Source: Hufsiella arboris (lineage in GTDB: Bacteria > Bacteroidota > Bacteroidia > Sphingobacteriales > Sphingobacteriaceae). Taken from it: a stretch of DNA of 64,000 nt. Positions 24,956-34,533 of the stretch are shown in pieces; positions within the stretch are counted from its first letter, which is position 1, and each line of letters begins with the position of its first letter. The stretch is taken from NCBI RefSeq assembly GCF_009834875.1, contig NZ_WVHT01000007.1:1-64000 (forward strand). The letters run 5' to 3'. The notes beneath the pieces were generated by a model. The model was given only the letters and a program-made list of their open reading frames with translations. It made no database searches and was not told the origin of the DNA. The translations under genes and the position numbers were made by a program.

Positions 24956-26966
24956 ATATTTCTGTATTATTTTACTTTTCGTTCCTTTTTATTCGGCTGC
25001 GCAAACTGAAATTGATCCGGTTTTGGAACCCATTTTAGAATCAATCGCCGAAAGCGCGGGTGATAATTTTGACTATTCAGAACTGGCCGAACGCCTTAAT
25101 TATCATTACAGGCATAAGATTAATCTAAACAACGCATCACGGGAAGATCTCCAAGAATTGACATTTCTTTCGCCTTTACAAATTCAAACGATTTTGGATT
25201 ATCCCAAAGAGAGCGGCAGGTTTGTTAATATTTTGGAATTACAGGCTCTTGAAGGCTTTAACGAACAAACCGTGCGACAGCTTATGTTATTTATAACGGT
25301 TACTGATCCCGCTGATCAGCTGTCATTCAGGTTAAAAGATGCCGTTTCAAAATCGGAAAATGACCTGATGTTATTGTACGGACAAGTGCTCGAGCCGCAA
25401 AAAGGGTACGTAAATTCAGAGACTTCCGCAGGCTATCTGGGATCGCCTTCGAGGTTGTTTGTGAGATACCGGTACGCGTTTGATCCGCATGTATATTTCT
25501 CATTAAACATGGACAAAGACGCGGGCGAGCAGTTCTTCTCGGGTACGCAGAGGCGGGGTTTTGATTTCTATTCTGGAAGCCTTTACCTGAAAAATCTAGG
25601 GCATGTCAAAAAAGTAGTTTTGGGCGATTTTTCTCTTCAGTTTGGCCAGGGATTAACGTTATGGTCTGGTTTGAGCTTCGGGAAAGGGGCTGCATTAACT
25701 ACGATTCCAAAGCAAGGACTTGGATTAAAAGCGTATACATCCCGAAATGAACTGTTGTTTTTCAGAGGATCGGCCGCAACGATCCAGTACGGGCCGGTTA
25801 GTTTTACGCCGTTCATTTCGTATCGTAAGATTGATGCTTCAATTTCTGATGACAACCTGGTGAATTCCATCCTTCAAACGGGATACCATCGCACCCCGGC
25901 CGAAATTAACAATCGGAACTCGGTTGCTCAAAGTTCGTACGGATTAACTATGCAATATAATCGAAGCAATCTGGAGCTTGGTTTAATTGCATATAGAACT
26001 GGTTTTGACCATTCATTTGCTTTAGGAAACAGCCCTTATCAGCGTTATGAATTTACCGGTTCAGACTTGAACAATGCGGGCTTCTATTATCATTACGCTT
26101 TCAATAATCTGTACTTTTTTGGAGAAGCCGCCCATAGCTTCGACCATGGATGGGCATTTATGAATGGAATGCTCGCAAGCTTAACTCAACGCGTTTCTCT
26201 TTCGGTACTTCAACGTTATTACCAATCCGATTATTTGTCGTTTTTCAACCAGGCGATATCAGAATCCACAACGGCACAGAATGAGAAAGGATTTTATGCG
26301 GGCCTGGTAATAGAACCTTTGCCAAAAGTACAATGGTCGCTGTACTCAGATCTCTTCAAATTTCCGTGGCTGAAATATCAGGTAGACGTGCCTTCTAAGG
26401 GCTATGAACTTTTTAGTCAGGTAACTTACAACCCATTCAAAAGGCTGTCGGTTACTGCGAGATATCGTTTGAAAAACAAAGAGCAAAATCAGTATACAGA
26501 GGTTCTGTCGAAACTTTCAGAGGTTAAAAAGCAAAATTACAGGATAGAACTTTCCTACAAACTTAACGACAAAATCAGTTTGAGTAACCGGGCCGAAGTT
26601 GTTCAATACAGCAATCTCAGCAAAAGCAACGATATCGGATATATGGTTTACCAGGACGCAGATTTTGAACTTTCTAACAAAGTATCGCTTAATGGCCGTA
26701 TAGCGCTTTTCGATACACCAGGCTTTGATACCAGGATTTATACTTATGAAGATGATGTGCTTTACGGCTATTCTTTTCCTGCTTACCAAAATCAGGGTTT
26801 GAGGTTTTATATCAATTCACGTTTGAAATTTCGTCGTGGATTGGATTTATGGCTCAGGTACAGCCTTACCTCCTATGTAAACCAAACAGAGGTTGGCTCT
26901 GCACTAGATGTTAGCGAGGGAGACAAACGTTCGGATATTAAAATCCAATTGCGCTACCAGTTTTGA
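24945..26966 (+). CDS. Outer-membrane protein with N-terminal ComEA-like helix-hairpin-helix domain
   Basis: This 673-residue protein has a signal peptide ending SAAQ (about residue 19). At about residues 57-117 tandem helix-hairpin-helix motifs follow: INLNNASREDLQELTFLSPL, then SGRFVNILELQALEGFNEQTV. These are the pattern by which ComEA binds double-stranded DNA. The remaining roughly 550 residues are alternating amphipathic strands with many Tyr and Phe, ending IKIQLRYQF, a typical barrel C-terminus. So this is a DNA-binding-like module fused to an outer-membrane barrel. It overlaps the PorV-like gene by 11 bp and comEC by 4 bp. Confidence 0.82.
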   Translation: MRFKYFCIILLFVPFYSAAQTEIDPVLEPILESIAESAGDNFDYSELAERLNYHYRHKINLNNASREDLQELTFLSPLQIQTILDYPKESGRFVNILELQALEGFNEQTVRQLMLFITVTDPADQLSFRLKDAVSKSENDLMLLYGQVLEPQKGYVNSETSAGYLGSPSRLFVRYRYAFDPHVYFSLNMDKDAGEQFFSGTQRRGFDFYSGSLYLKNLGHVKKVVLGDFSLQFGQGLTLWSGLSFGKGAALTTIPKQGLGLKAYTSRNELLFFRGSAATIQYGPVSFTPFISYRKIDASISDDNLVNSILQTGYHRTPAEINNRNSVAQSSYGLTMQYNRSNLELGLIAYRTGFDHSFALGNSPYQRYEFTGSDLNNAGFYYHYAFNNLYFFGEAAHSFDHGWAFMNGMLASLTQRVSLSVLQRYYQSDYLSFFNQAISESTTAQNEKGFYAGLVIEPLPKVQWSLYSDLFKFPWLKYQVDVPSKGYELFSQVTYNPFKRLSVTARYRLKNKEQNQYTEVLSKLSEVKKQNYRIELSYKLNDKISLSNRAEVVQYSNLSKSNDIGYMVYQDADFELSNKVSLNGRIALFDTPGFDTRIYTYEDDVLYGYSFPAYQNQGLRFYINSRLKFRRGLDLWLRYSLTSYVNQTEVGSALDVSEGDKRSDIKIQLRYQF

Positions 26967-29032
26967 AACCTAAATTAATCAAGGGCGAAATTCCATTTGT
27001 GCGGCTTTTAATGCCGTTAATGGCCGGCATTGCATGTGCAAGTTATTTTAAGTTGTCGCCAGGCAATATCCAGTTGGCGGAAGTGATTTTCTGCTGTTTG
27101 TTTCTGTTATTCACATTAAGCATCGTTTTTTACAAATCGTTAAGGTTGTACCGATTCAGGTGGATCTCAGGAATTATACTTCACGGGATCGTATTTTTCT
27201 GCGCCCAAATTTTAACCAGTTACAGCGAAGGACTTCATGCTCCAAATTATTTCAGTAAGAGAAAGACAAGCGCTTTATTAATCAGGGTTAACTCAGAACC
27301 TAACGTAAAGGAGGGAATAACTCGTTTTACCGCTGATGTATTGGAGGGTTTTGAAGGAAATTCAAGCTTCGCACTAAGTGGTAAAATATTGATTGCCGTT
27401 AAAACTGATTCGGCCAAAACTTTTGAATATGGTGATGAATTGCTGACCGTTTCCAGGTTCAGCCCGGTCGAGCCGCCATACAATCCAAATGAGTTTGATT
27501 ATAAAAACTACCTCGCGAATCAACAACTCTACTACCAGGCTTTTTTTACTCAGAATGAAGTTAAACTTGTAAGGCAACACCAGGGAAATAAGCTTGTTGA
27601 AGTAGCAATTAATTTACGGAAGAAACTGGTTGTTAAATATGCCAGATATATCCACGATGCCGATGCGCTATCCGTCGCGTCGACATTGATTCTCGGTTAT
27701 CGAAATGATCTCAGTCGCGAAGTGTTAGACAGCTATTCAAAAACAGGAACAATGCACGTTCTTTCCGTTTCAGGAATGCATGTTGCCATTGTGTTTGCCG
27801 TATTAATGTTTCTTTTACGTTTCATGGATAAAAGCCAAACGCTGAGAATATTCAGAGCAATTTTAATAGTGATGTCGATTTGGTTTTACTCAATTATAAC
27901 TGGTTTCTCACCCTCTGTTTGCCGCGCGGCATTGATGCTCAGTTTTTTGGTTATCGGCAAATCGATAAACAGGAAGGCGAATTCGTATAATATTATCGCG
28001 TCGTCGGCCTTTATTCTCCTTTTATATAACCCGTTTTACCTGGTGGATGTGGGTTTCCAACTGTCATATCTTGCTGTGTTAGGATTGATTTATTTTTACC
28101 CGAAAATCCAACACCTCATTTACCTCAAAAATTGGTTCTTAAATGAAATATGGAAGGCTATCGCGCTCTCTTTCGCCGCACAGTTGGCAACTTTTCCATT
28201 AAGTGTATTTTACTTTCACCAATTCCCGGTCTGTTTTTTAGTAAGTAATCTCTTCATTTTATTGCCCGTAACGTTAATCTTGTATGCAGGCCTCGTGTTC
28301 CTTTTCATTCCCTGGGAGCCGGTATTGACCTCTTTAGGCTGGATCCTGGAAAAAATGATTGTTTTTACCAATAAGGGATTGTATTGGATTGAAAATATTC
28401 CCTATGCCAATATCGACGGACTGTGGATTCCAGAATGGTATTACCTTCTTATATTCCTGATTATCTTGTCGCTTACCATGAGTTTCAGTTATCAAAGTAA
28501 GGGGCTTGTTTACTGCGCCTTCATTGGATTGTTTGTGTTGGCTTCCTATCAATCGTTTTCCTCGGTTACTAAGATGAATCAACGCCGGGTTGTTATCTAC
28601 AGTCTCAGGAAAAACTCAGCAATGGCATTCATGGAAGGGAATTCAGCGCGGGTTATTGCAGATGTACCGCCGGAAGATAAGACCTATCAATTTTCCGTAA
28701 AACCTTCATTAGATGCAGCCGTTTCAAAAGTAAGTTTTGAAAACATTGCTAACAGACATTTTATTGAATTTCAAAATTGGCGGGTATTTGTCTGGGATAC
28801 GACGTTTAATAATAAGACGTTTTCTGAAAAACTTGAAACAGACGTGGTTATGCTCAGATTAAATCCTAAAGTAGACATTGCGGATATCAAACGGAATATT
28901 GCTTTTAAGTTGCTGCTTATTGACGGATCAAACCGCGATCACAAAATAAAACAATGGCAGGACGAAGCAAAATCGAGCAATTGTAACGTGTATGTTCTGA
29001 AAAGGAATAAAGCTTATTTAATTGACTACTGA
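26963..29032 (+). CDS. ComEC/Rec2 family competence protein
   Basis: This is a 689-residue inner-membrane protein. An N-terminal OB-like DUF4131 region (about 50-200) precedes the Competence domain with the conserved GTMHVLSVSGMHVAIV, ITGFSPSVCRAALM and DVGFQLSYLAVLGLIYFYP motifs and many membrane helices. ComEC forms the channel for single-stranded DNA in transformation. The C-terminal roughly 150 residues fit the usual metallo-beta-lactamase domain position, but I find no HxHxDH motif, so nuclease activity is probably absent. The upstream frame favours a TTG start overlapping the previous stop (TTGA); an internal ATG 16 codons on is possible. Confidence 0.9.
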   Translation: MKPKLIKGEIPFVRLLMPLMAGIACASYFKLSPGNIQLAEVIFCCLFLLFTLSIVFYKSLRLYRFRWISGIILHGIVFFCAQILTSYSEGLHAPNYFSKRKTSALLIRVNSEPNVKEGITRFTADVLEGFEGNSSFALSGKILIAVKTDSAKTFEYGDELLTVSRFSPVEPPYNPNEFDYKNYLANQQLYYQAFFTQNEVKLVRQHQGNKLVEVAINLRKKLVVKYARYIHDADALSVASTLILGYRNDLSREVLDSYSKTGTMHVLSVSGMHVAIVFAVLMFLLRFMDKSQTLRIFRAILIVMSIWFYSIITGFSPSVCRAALMLSFLVIGKSINRKANSYNIIASSAFILLLYNPFYLVDVGFQLSYLAVLGLIYFYPKIQHLIYLKNWFLNEIWKAIALSFAAQLATFPLSVFYFHQFPVCFLVSNLFILLPVTLILYAGLVFLFIPWEPVLTSLGWILEKMIVFTNKGLYWIENIPYANIDGLWIPEWYYLLIFLIILSLTMSFSYQSKGLVYCAFIGLFVLASYQSFSSVTKMNQRRVVIYSLRKNSAMAFMEGNSARVIADVPPEDKTYQFSVKPSLDAAVSKVSFENIANRHFIEFQNWRVFVWDTTFNNKTFSEKLETDVVMLRLNPKVDIADIKRNIAFKLLLIDGSNRDHKIKQWQDEAKSSNCNVYVLKRNKAYLIDY

Positions 29033-29074
29033 CGAATTTATTCAACAAGTACCAGCTTTTGACGTTAATGCATT

Positions 29075-30157
29075 GTGCTTCCTGAACACGTAAATAAATT
29101 AAAAAGCCCGGATCAATACTTCGAGCTTTTTCTTATCGGTGATACCGGAAGTATTGCGCGGACGGGAAATGACCAGGTGCTGGAGACAATGAAGGCTCAC
29201 TTTGATCCGGAAATCAAATCCGCTGTCGTCTTCCTGGGCGACAATGTTTACCCAAGAGGTCTGCCTGATAAAAAAAATATTTTACGGGCCGATGCTGAGA
29301 AAGCGCTAAATCAGCATTGGGAAGCCATGAAAAATTATCATGGAAAAGTTCTTTTTATTTCAGGAAACCACGATTGGAACAAAGGCCGAAAGGATGGTTA
29401 CGAATATGTTCTGCGCCAGGAAAAATACCTTGAAAAATTGTTCGGCGACCGGAATGTTTTTCTTCCAACCGGCGGATGCCCGGGACCTGTAAAGATTGAC
29501 CTCGGAGAGAATCTGGTTTTAATTCTTATTAATACTCAGTGGTGGCTGCAAAGTGGTTTCAGGCCTATTGGAAGTAACTGCGGATGCAGCGTTGATACGG
29601 AAGATGACTTTTTTAACTCGCTTGAATCGATATTAAAAAACAATAGCGGTAAACGTATCGTCATCGCCGGACATGCACCTGTTTACAGTTATGCTATCCA
29701 TGGCGGACGATATAAACTGAAGCATCATTTGTTTCCCTTTACGCTTTATAAGCGTGGGGCGTACGTTCCCTTACCGGTTATCGGATCGCTTATTCCCTTG
29801 TATCGCAAATATTTTGGTGCCAGGGAAGATATCGCTCATCCGAGATATCGAAAACTCCGGCACCGCCTGAAAGAATTACTGGCCAAATATAACGGCTTGA
29901 TTTACGCGGCAGGCCACGAGCATAATTTGCAGCACATAAAAAAAGATGGAAATCATTTCATCATCAGTGGGGCAGGTTCAAAACTAAAATATGTGTTAGA
30001 AGAGGGGAAAAACTTATTATTTGGAGCTAAAAAGAAAGGTTTTTTTAAGCTTGGATTTAATGCAGACGGTGATCTTCATGTTTCTGCATGGGCGATTGAT
30101 TCCGAAATCCCGCGTGGCAAGCTAATTTATGAAACAATTATCAAAGGCCGGCTTTAG
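29075..30157 (+). CDS. Metallophosphoesterase
   Basis: This 360-residue calcineurin-like phosphoesterase shows the metal-site motifs in order: IGDTGS, FLGDNVYPRG, ISGNHDWNKG, IVIAGHAPVYS and AGHEHNLQH. The start appears to be GTG at 29075, giving MLPEHVNK. No signal peptide is visible, so it is probably cytoplasmic. Substrate unknown. It lies 42 bp after comEC and may be co-transcribed. Its 3' end overlaps the convergent lipid kinase gene by 17 bp. Confidence 0.85.
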   Translation: MLPEHVNKLKSPDQYFELFLIGDTGSIARTGNDQVLETMKAHFDPEIKSAVVFLGDNVYPRGLPDKKNILRADAEKALNQHWEAMKNYHGKVLFISGNHDWNKGRKDGYEYVLRQEKYLEKLFGDRNVFLPTGGCPGPVKIDLGENLVLILINTQWWLQSGFRPIGSNCGCSVDTEDDFFNSLESILKNNSGKRIVIAGHAPVYSYAIHGGRYKLKHHLFPFTLYKRGAYVPLPVIGSLIPLYRKYFGAREDIAHPRYRKLRHRLKELLAKYNGLIYAAGHEHNLQHIKKDGNHFIISGAGSKLKYVLEEGKNLLFGAKKKGFFKLGFNADGDLHVSAWAIDSEIPRGKLIYETIIKGRL

Positions 30158-31037
30158 GAGGAACTACGAGTGTTAAAGCTCCGGGAACAATCTTCGCTGT
30201 AAACTCCTTTATTTTCCCGGTTATCTCTCCATCGATTTGAAACGTTGTTTTTTTGTTACAGGTGACAACCGCATCAGTGCATCGTAAAACTTCCACGTAT
30301 TCGGATGTCTGAAGTTTTCCAGAAAACATTTTCCAGGCTATTGAGAACAATTTTCTGCTGGGAAATGGTTTTACGATAACTATCTCAAATTTTCCGTCAT
30401 TAAGTTTTCCGGTTGCATTAATAACCGCCCCGGTTCCATACTTTGACGCGTTCGCAAATGTCAGAGAAACGGCTTTGCGTTTGATAATACTGTCGCAATA
30501 CCGAATAACAAACCTGTATTGCTTTAGCAGAAACATTTCACCGAACAAGTGTTTCGCATACGTAATTATTCCGCGCCTGCCGTCTGCTTCAAAGCGTTTA
30601 ACAATTCTGGCATTTAAGCCTGCATCAGCTAAATGAATACAGGTTTTTCCGTTGATTTTTATCAGATCAATTGTTAGGGTTGTGCCATTGCTCAGTAATT
30701 CCAAGCTTTGCTCAATTGAATTGATCTGAATCTCTTTTGCCATCCCATTTGCCGATCCAAAGGGTACGATCAGGAGCGGAATGCCGGTGCTGTCTAAAAT
30801 AGATGCAGCTAAATTTACCGTTCCGTCGCCACCACATGCCGCCACTAAATCAGGTTTAAAAGCGGCAATGGCATTTTTGATTTTTAACGACGCGTCGCTT
30901 TCAACCTTTTGTATTTCGTAATCGAATCCAAGCCTGGTTGAATGCTCCTCTATTATTTTTTCAAGTCCATCCTTTGCGTTATTACCGGAATTTGGATTGA
31001 CAATAAAAAATACTTTTTTAAAAAGGGAATTATCCAT
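30141..31037 (-). CDS. Diacylglycerol kinase-family lipid kinase (YegS/DgkB-like)
   Basis: This 298-residue DAGK_cat-domain protein has the nucleotide motif FFIVNPNSGNNAKD, the glycine-rich AACGGDGTVNLAAS and the VPFGSANGMAKEI segment. The C-terminal half has beta strands and the DGKFEIVIV pattern. Such proteins phosphorylate lipid alcohols. The second GGDGT-type motif reads IPFGSANGMA where GT-N-D is common, so the exact substrate is open. It lies 5 bp after the MerR regulator gene, probably the same transcript. Confidence 0.88.
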   Translation of the reverse strand: MDNSLFKKVFFIVNPNSGNNAKDGLEKIIEEHSTRLGFDYEIQKVESDASLKIKNAIAAFKPDLVAACGGDGTVNLAASILDSTGIPLLIVPFGSANGMAKEIQINSIEQSLELLSNGTTLTIDLIKINGKTCIHLADAGLNARIVKRFEADGRRGIITYAKHLFGEMFLLKQYRFVIRYCDSIIKRKAVSLTFANASKYGTGAVINATGKLNDGKFEIVIVKPFPSRKLFSIAWKMFSGKLQTSEYVEVLRCTDAVVTCNKKTTFQIDGEITGKIKEFTAKIVPGALTLVVPPKAGL

Positions 31038-31042
31038 ATCAG

Positions 31043-31378
31043 TTAAAGCTGCTCCCTGACTTCGAGAAGGAACTGTTTTAACCGCTCTAACGAATCAATT
31101 ACTTTTTGATTTTCTTTAACCGCATTTTTGTCGGTTTTCAAATAATCTTTTGCGCCATGAAGTGTGTAGCCTTTGTCTTTTACCAGATGAAAGATGATCT
31201 TAAGATTTTCGACGTCTTCAGGGGAAAATAAGCGGTTGCCTTTTTTATTTTTCTTCGGCTGTAAAATTTCAAATTCGCGTTCGTAAAATCTTATCTGTGA
31301 AGCATTTACCTGGAACATTTCTGTCACTTCACCCATAGTATAGTAAAGTTTGTTTATTTCCCGCTCTTTATAAGGCAT
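31043..31378 (-). CDS. MerR family transcriptional regulator
   Basis: This 111-residue DNA-binding protein has the MerR winged helix-turn-helix: LYYTMGEVTEMFQVNASQIRFYEREFEIL, then NKKGNRLFSPEDVENLKIIFHLV. A short C-terminal coiled-coil helix for dimerisation follows, without any ligand-binding domain. The target is unknown. It precedes the lipid kinase gene by 5 bp and is divergent from alaS across a 411-bp spacer. Confidence 0.9.
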   Translation of the reverse strand: MPYKEREINKLYYTMGEVTEMFQVNASQIRFYEREFEILQPKKNKKGNRLFSPEDVENLKIIFHLVKDKGYTLHGAKDYLKTDKNAVKENQKVIDSLERLKQFLLEVREQL

Positions 31379-31789
31379 CCGGTTATAAGTTTGATTTATT
31401 TGTTATGCAAAGCGGCTGAATTTAACATCCGTCGCTAACTTTAAAAGTAGCAGCACAGAGTGACAATAAACCCGGGTGTAGCGGATACCGGCCAGGCGGT
31501 TAAGGCTTGCGCAGTATGAGCGGAACACGGGACTGGCTTTAATTGAAAATTCGTCCTTGCTTTTCGTTCAATCAAAATAAACTAATTCATTACTTTAATT
31601 GGACGAGGGTTGTAAAAGTAAAAAAAGTTTGATACACAATTTATTAAAAACGTTTTGAATAAAAAAGGATTTACAATATAAGTGGTAAAGGGTAATACAA
31701 GAGACTCTATTGATTGGTTGTGATTCAATTTTGTTTATTTCTGTTTATAATCTATTTATGATTTTAACTTTGCACAAAATTTTTTCAGA
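31379..31789. other. 411-bp intergenic spacer with a G+C-rich structured element
   Basis: Most of this MerR-alaS spacer is A+T-rich with no open frame of note. At about 31465-31540 it contains a G+C-rich island with short repeats AGCGGATACCGG and AGCGGAACACGG, plus partly complementary ends (CCCGGGTGT at 31471 against ACACGGG near 31525). It resembles the hairpin-forming intergenic elements I recall from Sphingobacteriaceae, but no known RNA family (6S, SRP, RNase P, tmRNA) is recognisable. Confidence 0.45.
31765..31772 (+). promoter_or_regulatory. Candidate -7 element (TAACTTTG) for alaS
   Basis: A perfect TAnnTTTG match ends 17 nt before the alaS ATG. A weak -33 (TTTCTG, 31738-31743) is at 21 bp spacing. 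Confidence 0.6.
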
Positions 31790-34411
31790 ATGACTACGAA
31801 AGAGATACGGAAAGCTTTTTTAGATTTTTTTAAGGAACGTGGCCACGAGATTGTGCCTTCAGCGCCGATTGTTGTTAAAAACGATCCGACATTGATGTTT
31901 ACCAACGCGGGCATGAATCAATTTAAAGATATCTTTCTTGGGGAAGCGCCCGTAAAATCTTCTCGTGTCGCCGATACTCAGCGTTGCCTTCGCGTGTCCG
32001 GCAAGCATAATGATCTGGAGGAAGTCGGTATCGACACGTACCATCACACCATGTTTGAAATGCTTGGTAACTGGAGCTTTGGCGATTATTTCAAAAAAGA
32101 AGCGATTGCATGGAGCTGGGAACTTTTAACCGAAGTTTATAAAATTCCGAAGGATCAATTATACGTATCGGTTTTTGCCGGTGACGAAGCAGAAGGACTG
32201 CCAAAAGATAACGAAGCTTTTGATTTCTGGAAGCAATTTGTGCCGGAAGAAAGGATCGTTTTAGGAAATAAAAAAGACAATTTTTGGGAGATGGGTGAAA
32301 CCGGTCCATGCGGTCCATGCTCCGAAATCCATGTGGATTGCCGCACACCTCAGGAGCGGGCGGCAGGTGACGGAAAGTCGCTTGTTAACGCCGACCATCC
32401 GCAAGTGATCGAAATCTGGAATAATGTATTCATGCAGTTCAACCGCTTGAAAAATGGCTCGTTGCAACCGCTGCCGGCAAAACATGTAGATACAGGCATG
32501 GGCCTCGAACGCCTCGTTCGCGTTTTGCAGAATAAAACTTCCAATTATGATACCGATGTTTTCCAGCCGCTGATCCAATTTATAGCCACGGAGGCTAAAG
32601 CTGTATACGGAGAAGATGAAAAGGTTGATATTGCAATGCGGGTAATTGCCGACCATATTCGTGCGGTTTCTTTTGCTATCGCCGATGGCCAGCTTCCTTC
32701 AAATAACAAAGCCGGTTATGTGATCAGGCGGATACTTCGTCGTGCTGTAAGATATTCATACACGTTTTTAGGTTTTAAAGAACCATTTATCAATAAGCTG
32801 GTACCAATTTTGGCCGATCAGTTTGCGGGTGTTTTTACTGAATTGGAATCGCAGAAGGACTTTGTACAAAAGGTTGTTCTGGAAGAAGAAGCGGCTTTTT
32901 TAAGAACGCTGGAAACAGGGATAAATCGTTTTGAGAAATACCTTCAAACCAATGACAATCAAGTTGTTTCCGGCAACTTTGCATTTGAATTGCAGGATAC
33001 GTTTGGTTTTCCGATCGACCTTACGGAGCTGATGGCCAGGGAAAACGGCTGGACGGTAGATATGGCTGGATATCATAAAGCGTTAGGAGAGCAAAAAGAC
33101 CGTTCGCGGGCCGCTACATCAGTTGACACCGGTGATTGGATCATTCTGAAAGAAAGTGACAATGTGGAATTCGTCGGCTATGACAAACTCGAGATCGAGT
33201 GCCTCATTTTAAAGTACCGGAAAATTAATGCGAAAGGTAAGGAGCAGTATCAGCTGGTTCTGGATAAAACGCCTTTCTATGCTGAAAGCGGTGGCCAGGT
33301 TGGTGACACGGGCAGGCTAGAGGATAAAAGCCGTTTATTTGCTATAGAAATAACGGATACAAAAAAGGAAAACGGATTGACCGTTCATTTTGCTGATTCA
33401 CTTCCTGACGATGTTTCGGGAGCTTTCTGGGCGGTTGTCGATACGAAAAACCGTTTGTCAACTGAAAACAATCACTCAGCGACCCATTTACTACATTCCG
33501 CTTTAAAAGAAGTACTTGGTTCGCATGTTAATCAAAAAGGTTCATTGGTTAACGCGGATTATCTGCGTTTTGACTTTTCTCATTTTGCAAAGGTTACCAA
33601 TGAAGAAATAGAGCAGATCGAGATCATTGTTAATCAAAAAATACGTGAAAATATACCGTTAAAAGAACAGCGAAATGTCGCCTACCAGGAAGCGATCAAC
33701 TCGGGAGTTACCGCCTTGTTTGGCGAGAAATATGGCGATTTCGTTCGCGTAATTACTTTTGACGATAAATTTTCGAAAGAGCTTTGCGGCGGAACGCATG
33801 TTCGGGCAACTGGCCAAATAGGGTTTTTGAAAATAATTTCAGAAAGTGCCGTGGCTGCAGGGGTTCGCCGAATTGAAGCAATTACCGGCGTTGCCGCTGA
33901 AAATTATGTAAGAAGCCAGGACGAGGTTCTTAGCGGCATCAGGCAACTGTTAAAAAATCCTCAGGATATAGCAAAATCCATCGAATCGCTTTTGGAAGAA
34001 AATTCGCGTATAAAAAAGGAGCTTGAAAAAAGCGTACTCGAAAAAGCAGTCGGTTTAAAAACGGTGCTTGCCGCTAAAGCCGTAAATATAAATGGCGTAA
34101 ATTTTATCGCTGAAGAAGTAGAACTTCCAAATAACGATGCTGTAAAAACGCTGGCTTACAACCTGAAAAATATTGTAAATGATTTGTTGTTGGTATTAGC
34201 GGCAAAAATCGATGGTAAGCCATCTTTAACGGTTATGGTGTCCGAAAATCTCGTTAAAGAAAGAGGTCTTCACGCAGGAAACATCGTACGGGAGTTAGCA
34301 AAAGAGATACAAGGGGGCGGAGGCGGCCAGCCTTTCTATGCTACGGCCGGAGGTAAAAATCCGGATGGTATTAGTGCGGCGCTCGCAAAAGCAAAGACCT
34401 TTATTCCATAA
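31790..34411 (+). CDS. alaS: Alanine--tRNA ligase
   Basis: This class II synthetase of 873 residues charges tRNA-Ala. The N-terminal catalytic domain shows FFKERGHEIVPSAPIV, NAGMNQFKDIFLG and GIDTYHHTMFEMLGNWSFGDYFK. The editing domain has the zinc motif HSATHLLHSAL (HxxxH) and the partner CGGTHV. A C-Ala domain with GGGGGQPFYATAGGK ends the protein. Full length and normal start. Confidence 0.97.
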   Translation: MTTKEIRKAFLDFFKERGHEIVPSAPIVVKNDPTLMFTNAGMNQFKDIFLGEAPVKSSRVADTQRCLRVSGKHNDLEEVGIDTYHHTMFEMLGNWSFGDYFKKEAIAWSWELLTEVYKIPKDQLYVSVFAGDEAEGLPKDNEAFDFWKQFVPEERIVLGNKKDNFWEMGETGPCGPCSEIHVDCRTPQERAAGDGKSLVNADHPQVIEIWNNVFMQFNRLKNGSLQPLPAKHVDTGMGLERLVRVLQNKTSNYDTDVFQPLIQFIATEAKAVYGEDEKVDIAMRVIADHIRAVSFAIADGQLPSNNKAGYVIRRILRRAVRYSYTFLGFKEPFINKLVPILADQFAGVFTELESQKDFVQKVVLEEEAAFLRTLETGINRFEKYLQTNDNQVVSGNFAFELQDTFGFPIDLTELMARENGWTVDMAGYHKALGEQKDRSRAATSVDTGDWIILKESDNVEFVGYDKLEIECLILKYRKINAKGKEQYQLVLDKTPFYAESGGQVGDTGRLEDKSRLFAIEITDTKKENGLTVHFADSLPDDVSGAFWAVVDTKNRLSTENNHSATHLLHSALKEVLGSHVNQKGSLVNADYLRFDFSHFAKVTNEEIEQIEIIVNQKIRENIPLKEQRNVAYQEAINSGVTALFGEKYGDFVRVITFDDKFSKELCGGTHVRATGQIGFLKIISESAVAAGVRRIEAITGVAAENYVRSQDEVLSGIRQLLKNPQDIAKSIESLLEENSRIKKELEKSVLEKAVGLKTVLAAKAVNINGVNFIAEEVELPNNDAVKTLAYNLKNIVNDLLLVLAAKIDGKPSLTVMVSENLVKERGLHAGNIVRELAKEIQGGGGGQPFYATAGGKNPDGISAALAKAKTFIP

Positions 34412-34415
34412 TAAT

Positions 34416-34439
34416 ACAAGCCTTTTTCGAAAGGCTTGT
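34416..34439 (+). terminator. Intrinsic terminator after alaS with a UUCG tetraloop
   Basis: A perfect 10-bp stem (34416-34425 with 34430-34439) is closed by the very stable TTCG tetraloop. The following T-run is weak. Confidence 0.75.
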
Positions 34440-34533
34440 TGATTAAAACGTGAAATCCTGTCCTTTATTTGTAGTCAGTTTTTGTGTAGCTTTATACACT
34501 TCTGTTACGAGATAGACACTTTTTAAGGCTGTA

